Source: Actinomycetales bacterium (GTDB lineage: Bacteria > Actinomycetota > Actinomycetes > Actinomycetales > Microbacteriaceae). From it: DNA of 64,000 nucleotides. Position 1 is the stretch's first letter. Each line of letters begins with the position of its first letter. The notes under the pieces are model-generated. The model made no database searches. It was not told the origin of the DNA and saw only the letters and a program-made list of their open reading frames with translations. This document shows positions 27,701 to 36,254 of the stretch, one piece after another. Both the position numbers and the translations under genes were made by a program. Where the stretch lies: positions 62,001-126,000 of the forward strand of contig JAATFB010000022.1 of NCBI GenBank assembly GCA_015655415.1. The letters are read 5' to 3'.

Positions 27701-30081
27701 ACGGTCGCCGTGTCGTCGACGGCGACCGGCGGCTGGTGGACGACGAGCGGCGGGATGGGCACCACCGTGATGGTCGAGTCGGCCTCCTTCAACCCGTCGG
27801 AGACCACGTAGTTGAGCTGCACCTGCTGCGGCAGCACCGCGGGCGAGGTGATCTTGACCACCTGGTTGTCGAGCAGCTCGACGTTCACCGCGGCAGAGGC
27901 GTCCGTCTTGGCGACGCTGCGCACCGCCAGCACCCGGCCGGTCGGAGAGGAGTCGTTGGCGAGCGGATCGACCGTGGTCGTCTCCCCCGGACGCACGTAC
28001 GCGTCGTCGGCGACGGCCACCGGCGCCGCGCCGCCGCCGCCGTCCGAGACGTCCACGCGGATGAGGCCGGCCGTCGTCTTGGCGCCCGCCCCCAGCGTGT
28101 ACTTGAGGTAGTACTCGCCCGCCTGGGCGGCGGTCATGGTGACCGTGCCCTTCTGCGGGTCGCTGCTCACCGACGGGTCGGCGGGGCCGCTGTCGGCGTT
28201 GGCGCCCACCAACGCAAGCTCGTCGCCCGACGGCGACAGATCGTTCTCGAGCGGGTCGACGCGGATCGACTGACCCGCGATCCCCGAGGCGAAGTCCGGC
28301 GTGGCCACCGGGTCGAGGGACCCCTGCGGCTTCACGGTGACGATGAGCGATCCGCTGGCGCTGGCGTGCCCGTCGGTCACGGTGAAGCGCACCTCCTTCA
28401 CGCCCGCCTGGCCGTTCTTGCTGGTGAACGTGACCTTGCCGTCGGGCTGGAACTGCACCTGGTCGTCCGTCGTGGCCTGTGCCGACGACAGCGAGATGTC
28501 GTCGCCGTCGGGGTCGCCCCAGTCGTCGAGCACGTCGTAGGTGACCGACTGGCCGACCTCCACGGAGGCGGCGCTCTCCCGCTTCGACGCCGGTGCGGAG
28601 TTCTGGGAGGCCGCGTGCACGGTGGCGTTCACCTGGGCCGTCGCCGTGCCGCCTCGCCCGTCGTCTACCGTGTAGCGGAACGAGACGCTGCCGGCCACCT
28701 CAGGCGGCACGGTCAGCTGCACGGCACGGCCGCCCTCGATCACGTCCAGTCGGCCCTCTGATGCGGGCACGGCCGTGACCTGCGTGACCGTGAGCACGTC
28801 GCCGTCCTGGTCGGTGTCGTTGTCGAGCACGGGCAGTACGGTGGAGCGGCCCGCCCGCACTCCGAAGTCGTCGTCGACCGCGGTGGGCGGGTGGTTCAGG
28901 CTCGTACGATGCGCAAGGGTGTCCTGGAACGACTGCAGCACCGGCTTCTCCTGGCCGGTGTCGCCGTTGACCTGCGAGTCGTTCGGCTTCAGCGTCGCCC
29001 AGTTCTGCACCAGGCGCATGTGGCTGGAGACCACCCAGGCGTCACCGTTGCGCAGGTTGTTCAACGCGATGACCCCGTGGTTGACCCGGAACTCGAGGTC
29101 CTGGCCGCTGACCTGTTGGGCGATGTCGACCCCCGCAGACGGCTTGCCGTCGCAGGCGTAGAGGTACCGTGCCGCTCCGGCCCAGGCCCCGTACGAGCAT
29201 CCGTTCAGCCACACCGGGGCGGAGACCTGGTCGGTTCTGCCGACCGCACGGCGGATGCCGGCGCCGACGATCTCGACGTGCCCGCCACCGATCGGAGCCT
29301 TCAGCAGGCCGCCGCCCGAGGCCACGAGCACGTACGCGTTGTCCTCCCCCGGCTGCTGGATCCGCAGCCCCTTGGCCGGCAGGTCGACGACGGTGCCGGT
29401 GCCGATCAGCAGGCGGTTGCGCGCCGTGTCGAGCAGCACGGGATGGTCGCCGACCGCGGAGAGCTGGAAGCTGCGGGGCACGTCCACGCTCGACGATGTG
29501 CCGCCGGCCCCGGGATGGTCGACCCGCACGAGAACATGCCTGGTCGGCGACGCGGCGTAGACGACGCCCTCCTTGGTCACCACGGTCTTCGTGCCGGCGC
29601 CCAGCCTGGCGGTCGGCCTCGTCTTGGAAGGGTCGAAGGCGAGCCGTGACGACGCGTCGAGCACCCAGACCTTGCCGTCGGGCGAGGTGATCGCCACCGT
29701 GCTCCCGCCGTACGCGACGGCCGATCCCGCCGGGATGCTGACCCGGTCCACCAGTGAGACGAACGCCGGATCGATGCGCTCCAGCGTGCCGTTCTTCGCG
29801 TCGGTGAGGAAGTACGCGGCTCCGTCCTGCAGGACGTCCAGATCGCTGGAGGCCCCGGTGACGGCGGCGTCGAGCTCGTCGATCTGGTGGTTGAGGCGGC
29901 CGCCCATCAGCCGGTCGCCGTTGGTGACACACACGTCGCGCGAGTCGAGCTTCACGTCGTCGGTCGGGAATCCCCTGTGCAGCACCGCGAATGTGACGGG
30001 CACCGCCGCCACCAGCGCGATCACGACCGCGGAGGCGATGGTCTTGTGCGATCGGATCCACGCGGCGAAGATCCTCAGCAC
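24751..30081 (-). CDS. Giant membrane-anchored Ig-like/cadherin-like and fibronectin type III repeat protein
   Basis: A 1776-residue protein. A short cytoplasmic N terminus (VLRIFAAWIRSHK) is followed by one membrane helix (about residues 14-36), a roughly 350-residue extracytoplasmic region with SPDGKVWVLD-like strands, about eleven Ig/cadherin-like repeats of about 100 residues (about 395-1480; recurring PVAVDDTATVRAG and VLDNDxxPxxD phrases), and two fibronectin type III domains (about 1485-1670). The start GTG has GGGGGAG 8 bases upstream. It lies between the kinase/FHA genes and the MoxR-DUF58-transglutaminase genes. I infer a surface protein whose state is controlled by that machinery; ligand unknown. 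Confidence 0.85.
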   Translation of the reverse strand: MLRIFAAWIRSHKTIASAVVIALVAAVPVTFAVLHRGFPTDDVKLDSRDVCVTNGDRLMGGRLNHQIDELDAAVTGASSDLDVLQDGAAYFLTDAKNGTLERIDPAFVSLVDRVSIPAGSAVAYGGSTVAITSPDGKVWVLDASSRLAFDPSKTRPTARLGAGTKTVVTKEGVVYAASPTRHVLVRVDHPGAGGTSSSVDVPRSFQLSAVGDHPVLLDTARNRLLIGTGTVVDLPAKGLRIQQPGEDNAYVLVASGGGLLKAPIGGGHVEIVGAGIRRAVGRTDQVSAPVWLNGCSYGAWAGAARYLYACDGKPSAGVDIAQQVSGQDLEFRVNHGVIALNNLRNGDAWVVSSHMRLVQNWATLKPNDSQVNGDTGQEKPVLQSFQDTLAHRTSLNHPPTAVDDDFGVRAGRSTVLPVLDNDTDQDGDVLTVTQVTAVPASEGRLDVIEGGRAVQLTVPPEVAGSVSFRYTVDDGRGGTATAQVNATVHAASQNSAPASKRESAASVEVGQSVTYDVLDDWGDPDGDDISLSSAQATTDDQVQFQPDGKVTFTSKNGQAGVKEVRFTVTDGHASASGSLIVTVKPQGSLDPVATPDFASGIAGQSIRVDPLENDLSPSGDELALVGANADSGPADPSVSSDPQKGTVTMTAAQAGEYYLKYTLGAGAKTTAGLIRVDVSDGGGGAAPVAVADDAYVRPGETTTVDPLANDSSPTGRVLAVRSVAKTDASAAVNVELLDNQVVKITSPAVLPQQVQLNYVVSDGLKEADSTITVVPIPPLVVHQPPVAVDDTATVRAGDVATVDVLDNDYSPDNETFSLDARLKDVSNEGAGATAFVSGKTVRYQAPTTPGQYSVSYSIADKWQQTAVATVTFVVTARNGKDQPPSPGTLTARAFAGSSIPVTVPLYGIDADGDSATLDGIVSQPTLGRISHSTSDSFTYEAYPGSGGTDTFTYKVTDTYGKSATGTVRVGVIPRPSSLQPPVAVNDTVEVKPGKTASVPVLANDSDPNGYAISVEKRLSDVDAALKASVHGQIVLVQAPQKEGVYVARYTITNGQGGQDSAFVQVIVTDKAKPVYPTAIDQVVQPDQVAGKSSVKVDVLDGAVNPSDLVNRLRVALTGPNAKYASAAGDGTVLVRPRHERMAVAYTLTDPATGLAGEAFIIVPPSSDGTPPPKVKVPQQIVSMNGTKTWRLSEIVSVPSGRPAKITGRGAVAVTHSAASAYVDDQTLTFTAEKGYRGPAAITFAVDDGREPGAAKDRVTSLVLPITVGDPDQSDVPPTFTPPNVTIEAGESPATVDLRASSYHPNPEILSRLTYTDFSGASGGIVADASGATLSVSAPFGVQPGTTATIRFMVNSPTTSIPGTVNVRVVSSTRPLAQQKSPPATADIKRGASYTFTKAASDDTWVNPFPGRPLTVAGARQVAGPAGAHVTFTDTSITVSADSGAGIGVVSVQYTVQDATKDPARTRATIGQLDVTIHDVPGAMDPPSDVKGGDSTVSFHTVTPSANGKAVDQYQVQWLAGGSVRGSKAVPLGNASIDGLTNGTTYTLQARAHNADGWGAWSAPSSAVTPYGTPTAPTDLKLKKDSQYAPSGFTLTWSKPADTGGGAVTYQYNFNEEGWKSAGSSTSASVGDHGKGTYSFQVRATNNGSGSTGPAATSDRVSLDDQPPPQPSVSIAKGEASPYGAPGHLVCVSYDNLPSATYTLTPYYNSNSGFDQAAPYSAQLSGSGHFCARGSIDNPGAGGSVSMKMTSSAWSGQPSVPASTWTSMPSNGWGPSK

Positions 30082-30266
30082 GGTGTCCGCTCCCCCTGGA
30101 TCCCTGGCTGCGTACGAGTCGATGCGTGCGTGGTCGCCGAGCCCGTACAAGCTAACACACGATGCGAGGCAGACATGTCCGTCTACTCGACGGCGACCGC
30201 GGGTGGGCACGCCGGGCGGGCGCGCCGGGCAGCGACCGCGGGCGGTCCGCCGGCCGCCGGTGGCGG

Positions 30267-30965
30267 CTAACCGGCCGCGCCCTCCCGGTCGAGCAGGGCG
30301 AGATCCTCCGGCCCGACCAGGTGGGTCGCCACCGCGTACTCGACCAGGCGCATCCGTCTGCTCGTTGCGAGCCTTCCCGCTCCGCCGCGCAGCCCGGCGA
30401 CGCCGATCTTGTCGAGCTTGTCGCAGACGTTGTCCAGCTTCCGGTTGAACGTCGTGAGCGACCAGCCCAGGCGCGCCGCGGCGTCCGCGGATGTCGGCAC
30501 CTCGGCCCTGCCGGGCAGCTGCTGCCTCAGCACCCCCTCGGCCAGGGCGACGACCAGCTGGCGCTGGCTGGTGGTCAGCGTCACGGGGCGGATCGTCGTG
30601 GAGCCGCCCGAGTCCTGCATGATGCGCGAGGTGCTGTAGAGATCGTCGGCATTGCGGATGGTGAGGTCGTAGGTGGTGGGCCCGGCGCTGAACATGACGT
30701 GCATGGTCTCGAACACGATCGGCAGGCGCGCCCCCGGAGACAGCCACGCCTGCACCCCGCCCGTTCCGTCCGTGATCGTGGCGGTCAGCAGTGTGCCGAC
30801 GTTGCCCAGCCACCACATCCCGTGCTCGTCGAAGACCCGCAGGAAACGGCGGTGCAGGTACGGGTTGTCGTCGATGGACAGATCGGACTCGCGTCCGATC
30901 GAGAAGTCGCCGGGGCTGTGCACCCGGTGCTCCTCACCGCAGAACTCGATGGTGACCGGCTTCAC
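30267..30965 (-). CDS. FHA domain protein with C-terminal helix-turn-helix-like domain
   Basis: A 232-residue cytoplasmic protein. The N-terminal FHA-type domain has DFSIGRESDLSID and PYLHRRFLRVF; the classical SxxH serine is replaced around LHRR, so phosphopeptide binding may be altered. The C-terminal half (about residues 120-220; VPTSADAAARLGWSLTTFNRKLDNVCDKLDKIG) resembles a winged-helix DNA-binding domain. The GTG start overlaps the kinase stop (GTGA). It may link kinase output to transcription; this is inference from architecture. Confidence 0.75.
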   Translation of the reverse strand: MKPVTIEFCGEEHRVHSPGDFSIGRESDLSIDDNPYLHRRFLRVFDEHGMWWLGNVGTLLTATITDGTGGVQAWLSPGARLPIVFETMHVMFSAGPTTYDLTIRNADDLYSTSRIMQDSGGSTTIRPVTLTTSQRQLVVALAEGVLRQQLPGRAEVPTSADAAARLGWSLTTFNRKLDNVCDKLDKIGVAGLRGGAGRLATSRRMRLVEYAVATHLVGPEDLALLDREGAAG

Positions 30966-32668
30966 GGCGAGCACGCCCGCAACGGATCCGGCGACGTGCG
31001 GCCGTCCCGCACGATCGCGATGTCGATGCACACGCTCGATCCGGGCGTGAGCCCGGTGACGGTCGCCGTCGGCCGATCGGTGGCGGAGGGGCCCCGCGTC
31101 GTCCCCTCCTGCTGCCACTGATACGTGTCGCCGGCCTTCGGCCTCGGGTTCTTCCAGGCGAACGTGACGCTCGTGCCGTCGGAGCTGCGCGTGACGGATG
31201 CCAGCTTCGGGTCCGGCACCTGCGACACGTCGATCGTGCCGTCGTCGCTTCCGGGAGCCGCCGTGCGCATACTCGTCGCGGCCCCGTGCGGCACCAGCAG
31301 CGCGAGGCCGGCGGCAGCGGCGCCGAGCACGAGGACGCACCCCACGACGATCGAGACGACCAGGCCGGCGCGCGGTCGCCGCTCGGCGGCGTTCGCGTAC
31401 GGCTCGGCTGCCTCGGTGACGAGGCTAGCGGCAGCCTCCTGACCTGCTCGGCTCGCCTCGGCGGGGGCGGGGTGGGGCGGCCTCCTGATGACGGTGTGCT
31501 CGGCCGCCCCCTCGGTCGCGGCCGCGGATTCCCGGCTCGCACGGTCAGATTCCGTCTCGGGCGACGCGACGACGGGGCCCTCGCGCAGGCGCGTGGCCTC
31601 GCCCGGCGGCTGGCTCGCCGAACGCGGCCCGGGATCGGGCGGGACCGGTCGGGATGGCGGCTGGGCGACGATGGTGGCGACCGGACGCATCCTCGTCTCA
31701 TCGGCCGTGTCCGCCTCGGGCTCGGGCCGGGCCGACGCGACCGCGAGGTTCGGGACCTCGATGCCGGTGGGGGTGTATCCCAGCTCGAGCTCGACGCGCT
31801 GCAACGCGCGGGCGAACTCGATCGCGCTCGCGAACCGGTCCTCGCGGCGACGGGCCATTCCGGTCGCCAGCACCGCCACGAGCGTGCGCGGCACGTCCGG
31901 TCGCGCGAGCGGGGTCACCGCGCCGCGCTCGATGCGCCCGATCAGGTCGAGGGTGCCGTTGGGCCGCCCGGGCACCTCGAACGGCGTGCGGCCGGCGAGG
32001 AGCGTGTAGATCGTCGCGGCGAGGGAGAAGACGTCGCTGCGCACGTCGGGCCGCGGGGCGTCCTCGAACATCTCCGGAGGCGACCAGGGCACCGAGAGCC
32101 CCACCGAGTGCCGCGTGGTGTCGCCGCCGTCTGCCGGCAGCGAGGACAGCGTCGTCGTGTGGGCGGGCAGCTCGTCCTCGAGGGTCGACGAGATCCCGAA
32201 GTCGGTCAGCGCCGGCCAGCCGAAGTCGTTCGTGAGCACGTTCGCCGGTTTGATGTCGCGGTGCAAGATGCCCGCCGCGTGCGCCGTCGCGACCGCGCTC
32301 GCCACGCGTACGCCGATGCGCAGCGCGTCCTCCACGCCGAACCTCTCGCGCTTGTACCGTTCGGCCAGCGAGGGCCCTGAGCAGTACTCCATCACGAAGT
32401 ACGGGCGATCGTCGGCGGAGACGTCGGCGTGATAGATCGTCACGATGTACGGATGCGCCGACAGCTGCGCCATCACGTTCGCCTCGGCCACGAAATGCGC
32501 GCGCGACTGCTGGTCGAGCTGGTCGGTCAGCAGCACCTTCACCGCGACCTTGCGACGCGGAAGCCGCTGCTCGTACAGGAAGACGTCGGAGAATCCGCCC
32601 GAGCCCAGCAGTCGTTCGTAACGGTAGCCGGGCAGGTCGGGCGCCTCGGACGGGGCCCTTCTGCTCAT
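30962..32668 (-). CDS. PknB-like transmembrane serine/threonine protein kinase
   Basis: A 568-residue Hanks-type kinase. The kinase domain (about residues 14-285) has the glycine loop LLGSGGFSDVFLY, the VAVKVL lysine, catalytic HRDIKPANVL, DFGIS and a PPEMF P+1 region. A Pro/Ala-rich juxtamembrane linker follows, then a membrane helix near 440-464 and a small fibronectin-like extracellular domain (to about 568) instead of PASTA repeats, so muropeptide sensing by PASTA is not expected. It overlaps the FHA gene upstream (ATGA) and the FHA/HTH gene downstream. Confidence 0.92.
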   Translation of the reverse strand: MSRRAPSEAPDLPGYRYERLLGSGGFSDVFLYEQRLPRRKVAVKVLLTDQLDQQSRAHFVAEANVMAQLSAHPYIVTIYHADVSADDRPYFVMEYCSGPSLAERYKRERFGVEDALRIGVRVASAVATAHAAGILHRDIKPANVLTNDFGWPALTDFGISSTLEDELPAHTTTLSSLPADGGDTTRHSVGLSVPWSPPEMFEDAPRPDVRSDVFSLAATIYTLLAGRTPFEVPGRPNGTLDLIGRIERGAVTPLARPDVPRTLVAVLATGMARRREDRFASAIEFARALQRVELELGYTPTGIEVPNLAVASARPEPEADTADETRMRPVATIVAQPPSRPVPPDPGPRSASQPPGEATRLREGPVVASPETESDRASRESAAATEGAAEHTVIRRPPHPAPAEASRAGQEAAASLVTEAAEPYANAAERRPRAGLVVSIVVGCVLVLGAAAAGLALLVPHGAATSMRTAAPGSDDGTIDVSQVPDPKLASVTRSSDGTSVTFAWKNPRPKAGDTYQWQQEGTTRGPSATDRPTATVTGLTPGSSVCIDIAIVRDGRTSPDPLRACSP

Positions 32669-34098
32669 GCGCGCTCGACGCCCAGGGTCACTCCGCTGCC
32701 CAGATCGATCACGGTCCCTGCGATCACCGACGTCGGCTCCCCCGCGCGAAGCTTCTGCGGCGCCCGTCCCGGCAAGGCGATAACGGTGCCGTTGCGCGAG
32801 TGCAGGTCCGTGACCACCACGGTGCCCCCCTCGATCGTCAACTGGATGTGATTGCGCGAGATGTCGTGCTCGGCGCTGTCCACCGTGACGAGGCTCGGCA
32901 CCCGGCCGCCGCCCATCCTGCTCACGCTCGGGGCGCGGCCCACCACGACCATCCCCTCGATGGGCTCCTCGCCGCCGTCGGGAAGCCGCAGCCTGAACCC
33001 GGCCGGCGCCGCGAGCGCCTCCCGGTCCTCCTGCACCGGCGGCACGACGCTCGCCGAGGAGTCCGACTCGACGACCCGCGCGGCCTCTCGCATCGTGCGC
33101 AGATCGCCGCTGAGCACCGTCAGGCCGTCGTGGTCGCCGAGGCCGGACGCCGCGACCGCCGGCACCTGCGCCGTCGCGCCTGCCTCCGGCGGCGCGATCG
33201 ACGTCCCGACCCCGCCGCGCGCCGGGTCGGGCTCGCCTCCCGGACCCTGAGGCTCACCGCCCACGCTCTCCGGCTCCCCGCCCGGGCTCTCAGGCTCCCC
33301 GCCCGCGCTCTCCGGCTCGGGACGCGCCGCGGCATCCTCGACGCTGCGCATCAGGGTGGCCCCGAACAGATGGTCGTAACCCGTGGTCTCGGGCGGGCCC
33401 TCGTCGGCGACGGGCTGTGCCGGTACGCCCGCTGCGACGACGGTCGCCTCGAGATCGGCCAGGGTGAGTCCGAGATCGGCCGTCCCCTCGCGCGGCCCGT
33501 CCGCAGGCCGCGGATGCTCGGCCGGCCCGGCGCTGTCCGCTGACGCCGCCTGGACATCGGCCACGCCGCTCGGCGCCGGCGCCACGGCGTGGCCCTCCGC
33601 CCGGAGCCCCGGCGCCGTGTCGGCGAACCCCTCGGCGAGCGACCCGAACGCGAGCGAGCTGACCCATGCCGCGCCGGTGAGGAACGGCACCCGACTCCGG
33701 GATCGCGCGGAGGCAAGGCACTGCACCCGGAACCCGCGCACGCCCGGCACGGGTCGTTCGACCCACGTGGCGACGCCGCGGGCGGCGATGTCCTCGTCTC
33801 CCGCGGCGGACTCGACCGACACTGCCGCCTCGCCGCGCACGATGAACCGGCAGTCCGAGCCCCCCTCGTCGTCCGTGGTCCACTCGGCCAGCGCGAAGCC
33901 AGGAGCGCTGGCGAGTCCGTTGCGAGTGAGCACATCGAGCACAGACTCGATGCCGTCGCCTCCGCAGAGTGCGCTCCACAGCCGTGCCACGAGCTCGCGG
34001 TCCGGCTCGGGATCGTGCACGACGGCGATACGACCGGGGATGACGGCCGCCAGCCACCCGCCGGGCGCCGTGAGTTCGGCTGTGAGCACGTTGGTCAT
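32665..34098 (-). CDS. FHA domain protein with long disordered region
   Basis: A 477-residue protein. Residues 1-180 form an uncharacterised domain (MTNVLTAELTAPGGWLAAVI onward); about 180-370 is low-complexity, including a tandem GGEPESP repeat; the C-terminal 100 residues are an FHA domain with VVVGRAPSV, HDISRNHIQL and DLHSRNGTV. The ATG has AGGAG about 8 bases upstream. Overlapping the kinase start, it is probably a phosphorylation-dependent adaptor for that kinase. Confidence 0.85.
   Translation of the reverse strand: MTNVLTAELTAPGGWLAAVIPGRIAVVHDPEPDRELVARLWSALCGGDGIESVLDVLTRNGLASAPGFALAEWTTDDEGGSDCRFIVRGEAAVSVESAAGDEDIAARGVATWVERPVPGVRGFRVQCLASARSRSRVPFLTGAAWVSSLAFGSLAEGFADTAPGLRAEGHAVAPAPSGVADVQAASADSAGPAEHPRPADGPREGTADLGLTLADLEATVVAAGVPAQPVADEGPPETTGYDHLFGATLMRSVEDAAARPEPESAGGEPESPGGEPESVGGEPQGPGGEPDPARGGVGTSIAPPEAGATAQVPAVAASGLGDHDGLTVLSGDLRTMREAARVVESDSSASVVPPVQEDREALAAPAGFRLRLPDGGEEPIEGMVVVGRAPSVSRMGGGRVPSLVTVDSAEHDISRNHIQLTIEGGTVVVTDLHSRNGTVIALPGRAPQKLRAGEPTSVIAGTVIDLGSGVTLGVERA
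33230..33313 (-). repeat. Four tandem 21-bp units inside the FHA gene
   Basis: Four consecutive 21-bp units starting GGCTC (plus-strand view), about 80-95% alike among the last three, encode repeated seven-residue GGEP-type units (EPESAGG, EPESPGG, EPESVGG). The length is a multiple of three, so copy-number change would keep the frame and only lengthen the linker. Confidence 0.85.
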
Positions 34099-34146
34099 CC
34101 TTCGCTCCTCGTCATCGTCGCGGCGATCGCGCCGGCGCCGCACGGG

Positions 34147-34962
34147 TCACCGGGCCCTGGGCCGGGTGTCCTCGAGATACTGCCGTCGGTCGGGACGTTC
34201 CACGGTATCCCCGTCGGCCTCCGCCGCCGGCCATGACGAGACGACAACAGCGGTCACGTTGTCGCGGCCCCCGGCCGCGATCGCGGCGTCCGTCAGCACG
34301 TCGGCCAGGCGATGGTCGTGCGGGTTCTCGCGCAGGATCGCCGCGATCTCCTCATCGTCCAGCTCCTTGCTGAGGCCGTCCGAGCAGATCAGGAAAGTCT
34401 GCTCACCGGCGGCGGGCAGCATCCACACATCCACGTCCACATCGTCGGCAGCGCCCAGGGCGCGGGTGATCACGTTGCGTTCGGGGTGCCCGCTCGCCTC
34501 GGCGGCGCTGATCGCGCCGGCATCCAGCAGCTCCTGCACTGCGGAGTGGTCGACGCTCAGCTGGGTGAGCCGCGCGCCGTCCCAGCTGTACACGCGCGAG
34601 TCCCCGATGTTGATGATCATCCAGTACCGCGAGCCGCGGTCGCTGCCGTTCACCGCCACGACCCCGGCAAGGGTGGTGCCGGCGACGGCGACGCCGGACG
34701 CACCCGCGGCGGAGAGCGCTCGCACCGCGTCGTTGGCCGCCGCGATCTCATCGAGGACGTCGCCGGGGGTCACCCGCGCCCCCTCCGGCAGCCGCTCGCC
34801 GAGCACCCGAACGGCCGACCCGCTGGCGAGCTCGCCCCTGGCGTGACCGCCCATGCCGTCGGCCACGACGAAGACCGGGTCGCGTGCCAGCACGGCGTCC
34901 TCGTTGACCCCGCGCACGGCACCGACGTCAGTGCGAGCGCTCACCGCCAGAGTCAGCCTCAC
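34147..34962 (-). CDS. PP2C-family serine/threonine phosphatase
   Basis: A 271-residue PP2C phosphatase, the likely antagonist of the neighbouring kinase. Metal-binding and catalytic motifs are visible: VRGVNEDA, VFVVADGMGGH, GTTLAG, NIGDSRVY, QLSVDHS, CSDGLS and GGRDNVTAVVV. Starts at 34989, 34962 and 34944 are possible; I chose the GTG at 34962 because AGGAG lies 10 bases upstream. The start overlaps the end of the terC-like gene by 35 bp. It begins the kinase-FHA block. Confidence 0.9.
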   Translation of the reverse strand: MRLTLAVSARTDVGAVRGVNEDAVLARDPVFVVADGMGGHARGELASGSAVRVLGERLPEGARVTPGDVLDEIAAANDAVRALSAAGASGVAVAGTTLAGVVAVNGSDRGSRYWMIINIGDSRVYSWDGARLTQLSVDHSAVQELLDAGAISAAEASGHPERNVITRALGAADDVDVDVWMLPAAGEQTFLICSDGLSKELDDEEIAAILRENPHDHRLADVLTDAAIAAGGRDNVTAVVVSSWPAAEADGDTVERPDRRQYLEDTRPRAR

Positions 34963-35986
34963 CGGTCGCGTTCTCCTGCCTGCCCTCATGCTCGTCCGGA
35001 AGGCGTCCGGACCGGCGGTCCAGCCACATCCTGATCAGACTTGCCATGGTAGCCACAAGCATGGCCAGGGTGATGAATCCGAGCGAGGCCCAGGTGCCGA
35101 TGTCGGGCGCCCAGTGCACCGGACGACCCCCGTTGATGAACGGCACCTCGTTCTCGTGCAACGCGTGCAGCACGAGCTTGACGCCGATGAACACGAGGAT
35201 GGCGGCGATCCCGTACTTGAGATACGTCAGCCGCTCGAGCAGGTGGCCCAGCAGGAAGTACAGCTGCCGCAGCCCCATGAGGGCGAACACGTTCGCCGCG
35301 AACACGATGAACGGGCTCGTCGTGATGCCGAAGATCGCGGGGATCGAGTCGAGGGCGAAGAGCAGGTCGGTGGTTCCGAGGGCGACGATGACCATCAGCA
35401 TCGGGGTGAAGAACCGCCTGCCGTCGATCGTGACCCGAAGCCGGCCCTCGTCGAACCGGTCGGAGATCTTCAGGTGCCTGCGCACGAAGCGGGTCAGCGC
35501 GTTGTCCGCCTGTCCCTCGCCGCCGTGTTGACCGAACGCCTGCGTGTATGCGGTGTAGAGCAGGAACGCCCCGAAGAGGTAGAAGATCCAGCTGAAGTTC
35601 TCGATGAGCTGCGCGCCGATCACGATGAACACCGCGCGCAGCACGAGCGCGATGATGATCCCGGCGAAGAGCGCCTCCTGCTGGAACTTCACCGGCACCG
35701 CGAACCTCGTCATGATCACCACGAAGACGAAGAGGTTGTCGATGCTGAGGCTGTACTCGGTCAGCCAGCCCGCGAGGAACTCGCCCGCGTGCTCGGCGCT
35801 GCCCATCCACACCAGCACCAGCGCGAACAGCACGGCCAGCCCGGCGTAGGCGGCGACGTAGATCGCCGCCTCCGCCGGCTTCGGCACGTGCGGGCGCTTG
35901 ACCGCGAGCACCAGGTCGAAGGCGAGCAGCAGGCAGAGCACGACGATCGAGGTGATCTCGAACCAGAGGGGAAGGGCGGTGAGCAT
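34928..35986 (-). CDS. TerC/Alx family integral membrane protein, probable manganese exporter
   Basis: A 352-residue polytopic protein with about eight membrane helices and the TerC signatures YSLSIDNLFVFVVIM and LFALDSIPAIFGI, whose acidic residues are thought to bind metal. TerC/Alx proteins export manganese and help metallate secreted enzymes. The ATG has GGAAGG 6 bases upstream, directly after the 3' strand of a yybP-ykoY riboswitch, so control is probably at translation initiation by Mn2+. Its 3' end overlaps the PP2C gene by 35 bp. Confidence 0.92.
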   Translation of the reverse strand: MLTALPLWFEITSIVVLCLLLAFDLVLAVKRPHVPKPAEAAIYVAAYAGLAVLFALVLVWMGSAEHAGEFLAGWLTEYSLSIDNLFVFVVIMTRFAVPVKFQQEALFAGIIIALVLRAVFIVIGAQLIENFSWIFYLFGAFLLYTAYTQAFGQHGGEGQADNALTRFVRRHLKISDRFDEGRLRVTIDGRRFFTPMLMVIVALGTTDLLFALDSIPAIFGITTSPFIVFAANVFALMGLRQLYFLLGHLLERLTYLKYGIAAILVFIGVKLVLHALHENEVPFINGGRPVHWAPDIGTWASLGFITLAMLVATMASLIRMWLDRRSGRLPDEHEGRQENATGEADSGGERSH

Positions 35987-35993
35987 CCAGTGC

Positions 35994-36140
35994 CTTCCGA
36001 GGTCTCGTCACGTGGCGGGCACGCCCCGCGACGAGAGTCTCTCCCACGCCCTGCGGGGCGCCGCGCGACCGGAGCCGTGGGCTCGTGATGACGATCGCAT
36101 CGATGACCGCTGACGCGGCCGGCGGGATACTCCCCCTCGC
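35994..36140 (-). ncRNA. yybP-ykoY (manganese) riboswitch upstream of the TerC gene
   Basis: On the minus strand the leader holds the conserved pieces in order: AGGGGGAGTATCCC at the 5' side (about 36126-36139), CGTCATCACGAGCCC in the middle, ACGGCTCCGGTCGCG as the opposing Mn-loop strand, and GACGAGACCTCGG at the 3' end (about 35996-36009). These match the GGGGAGUA, CGUCA-ACGAG, CGGCU and GAGACCU blocks of the Rfam yybP-ykoY family. The last block abuts the terC Shine-Dalgarno. A TAGAGT -10 box lies near 36147-36152. Boundaries are approximate. Confidence 0.82.
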
Positions 36141-36254
36141 ACCTCCACTCTATCCGAGCGAGCGGCGCTCGATCCGGCCGGCGGCGCTCGATCCGCCCGG
36201 CGGCGCTCAGACGCCTTGAGCTCCCGCCTCTTTCGGCCCTAGCGTTGCTGTTGG

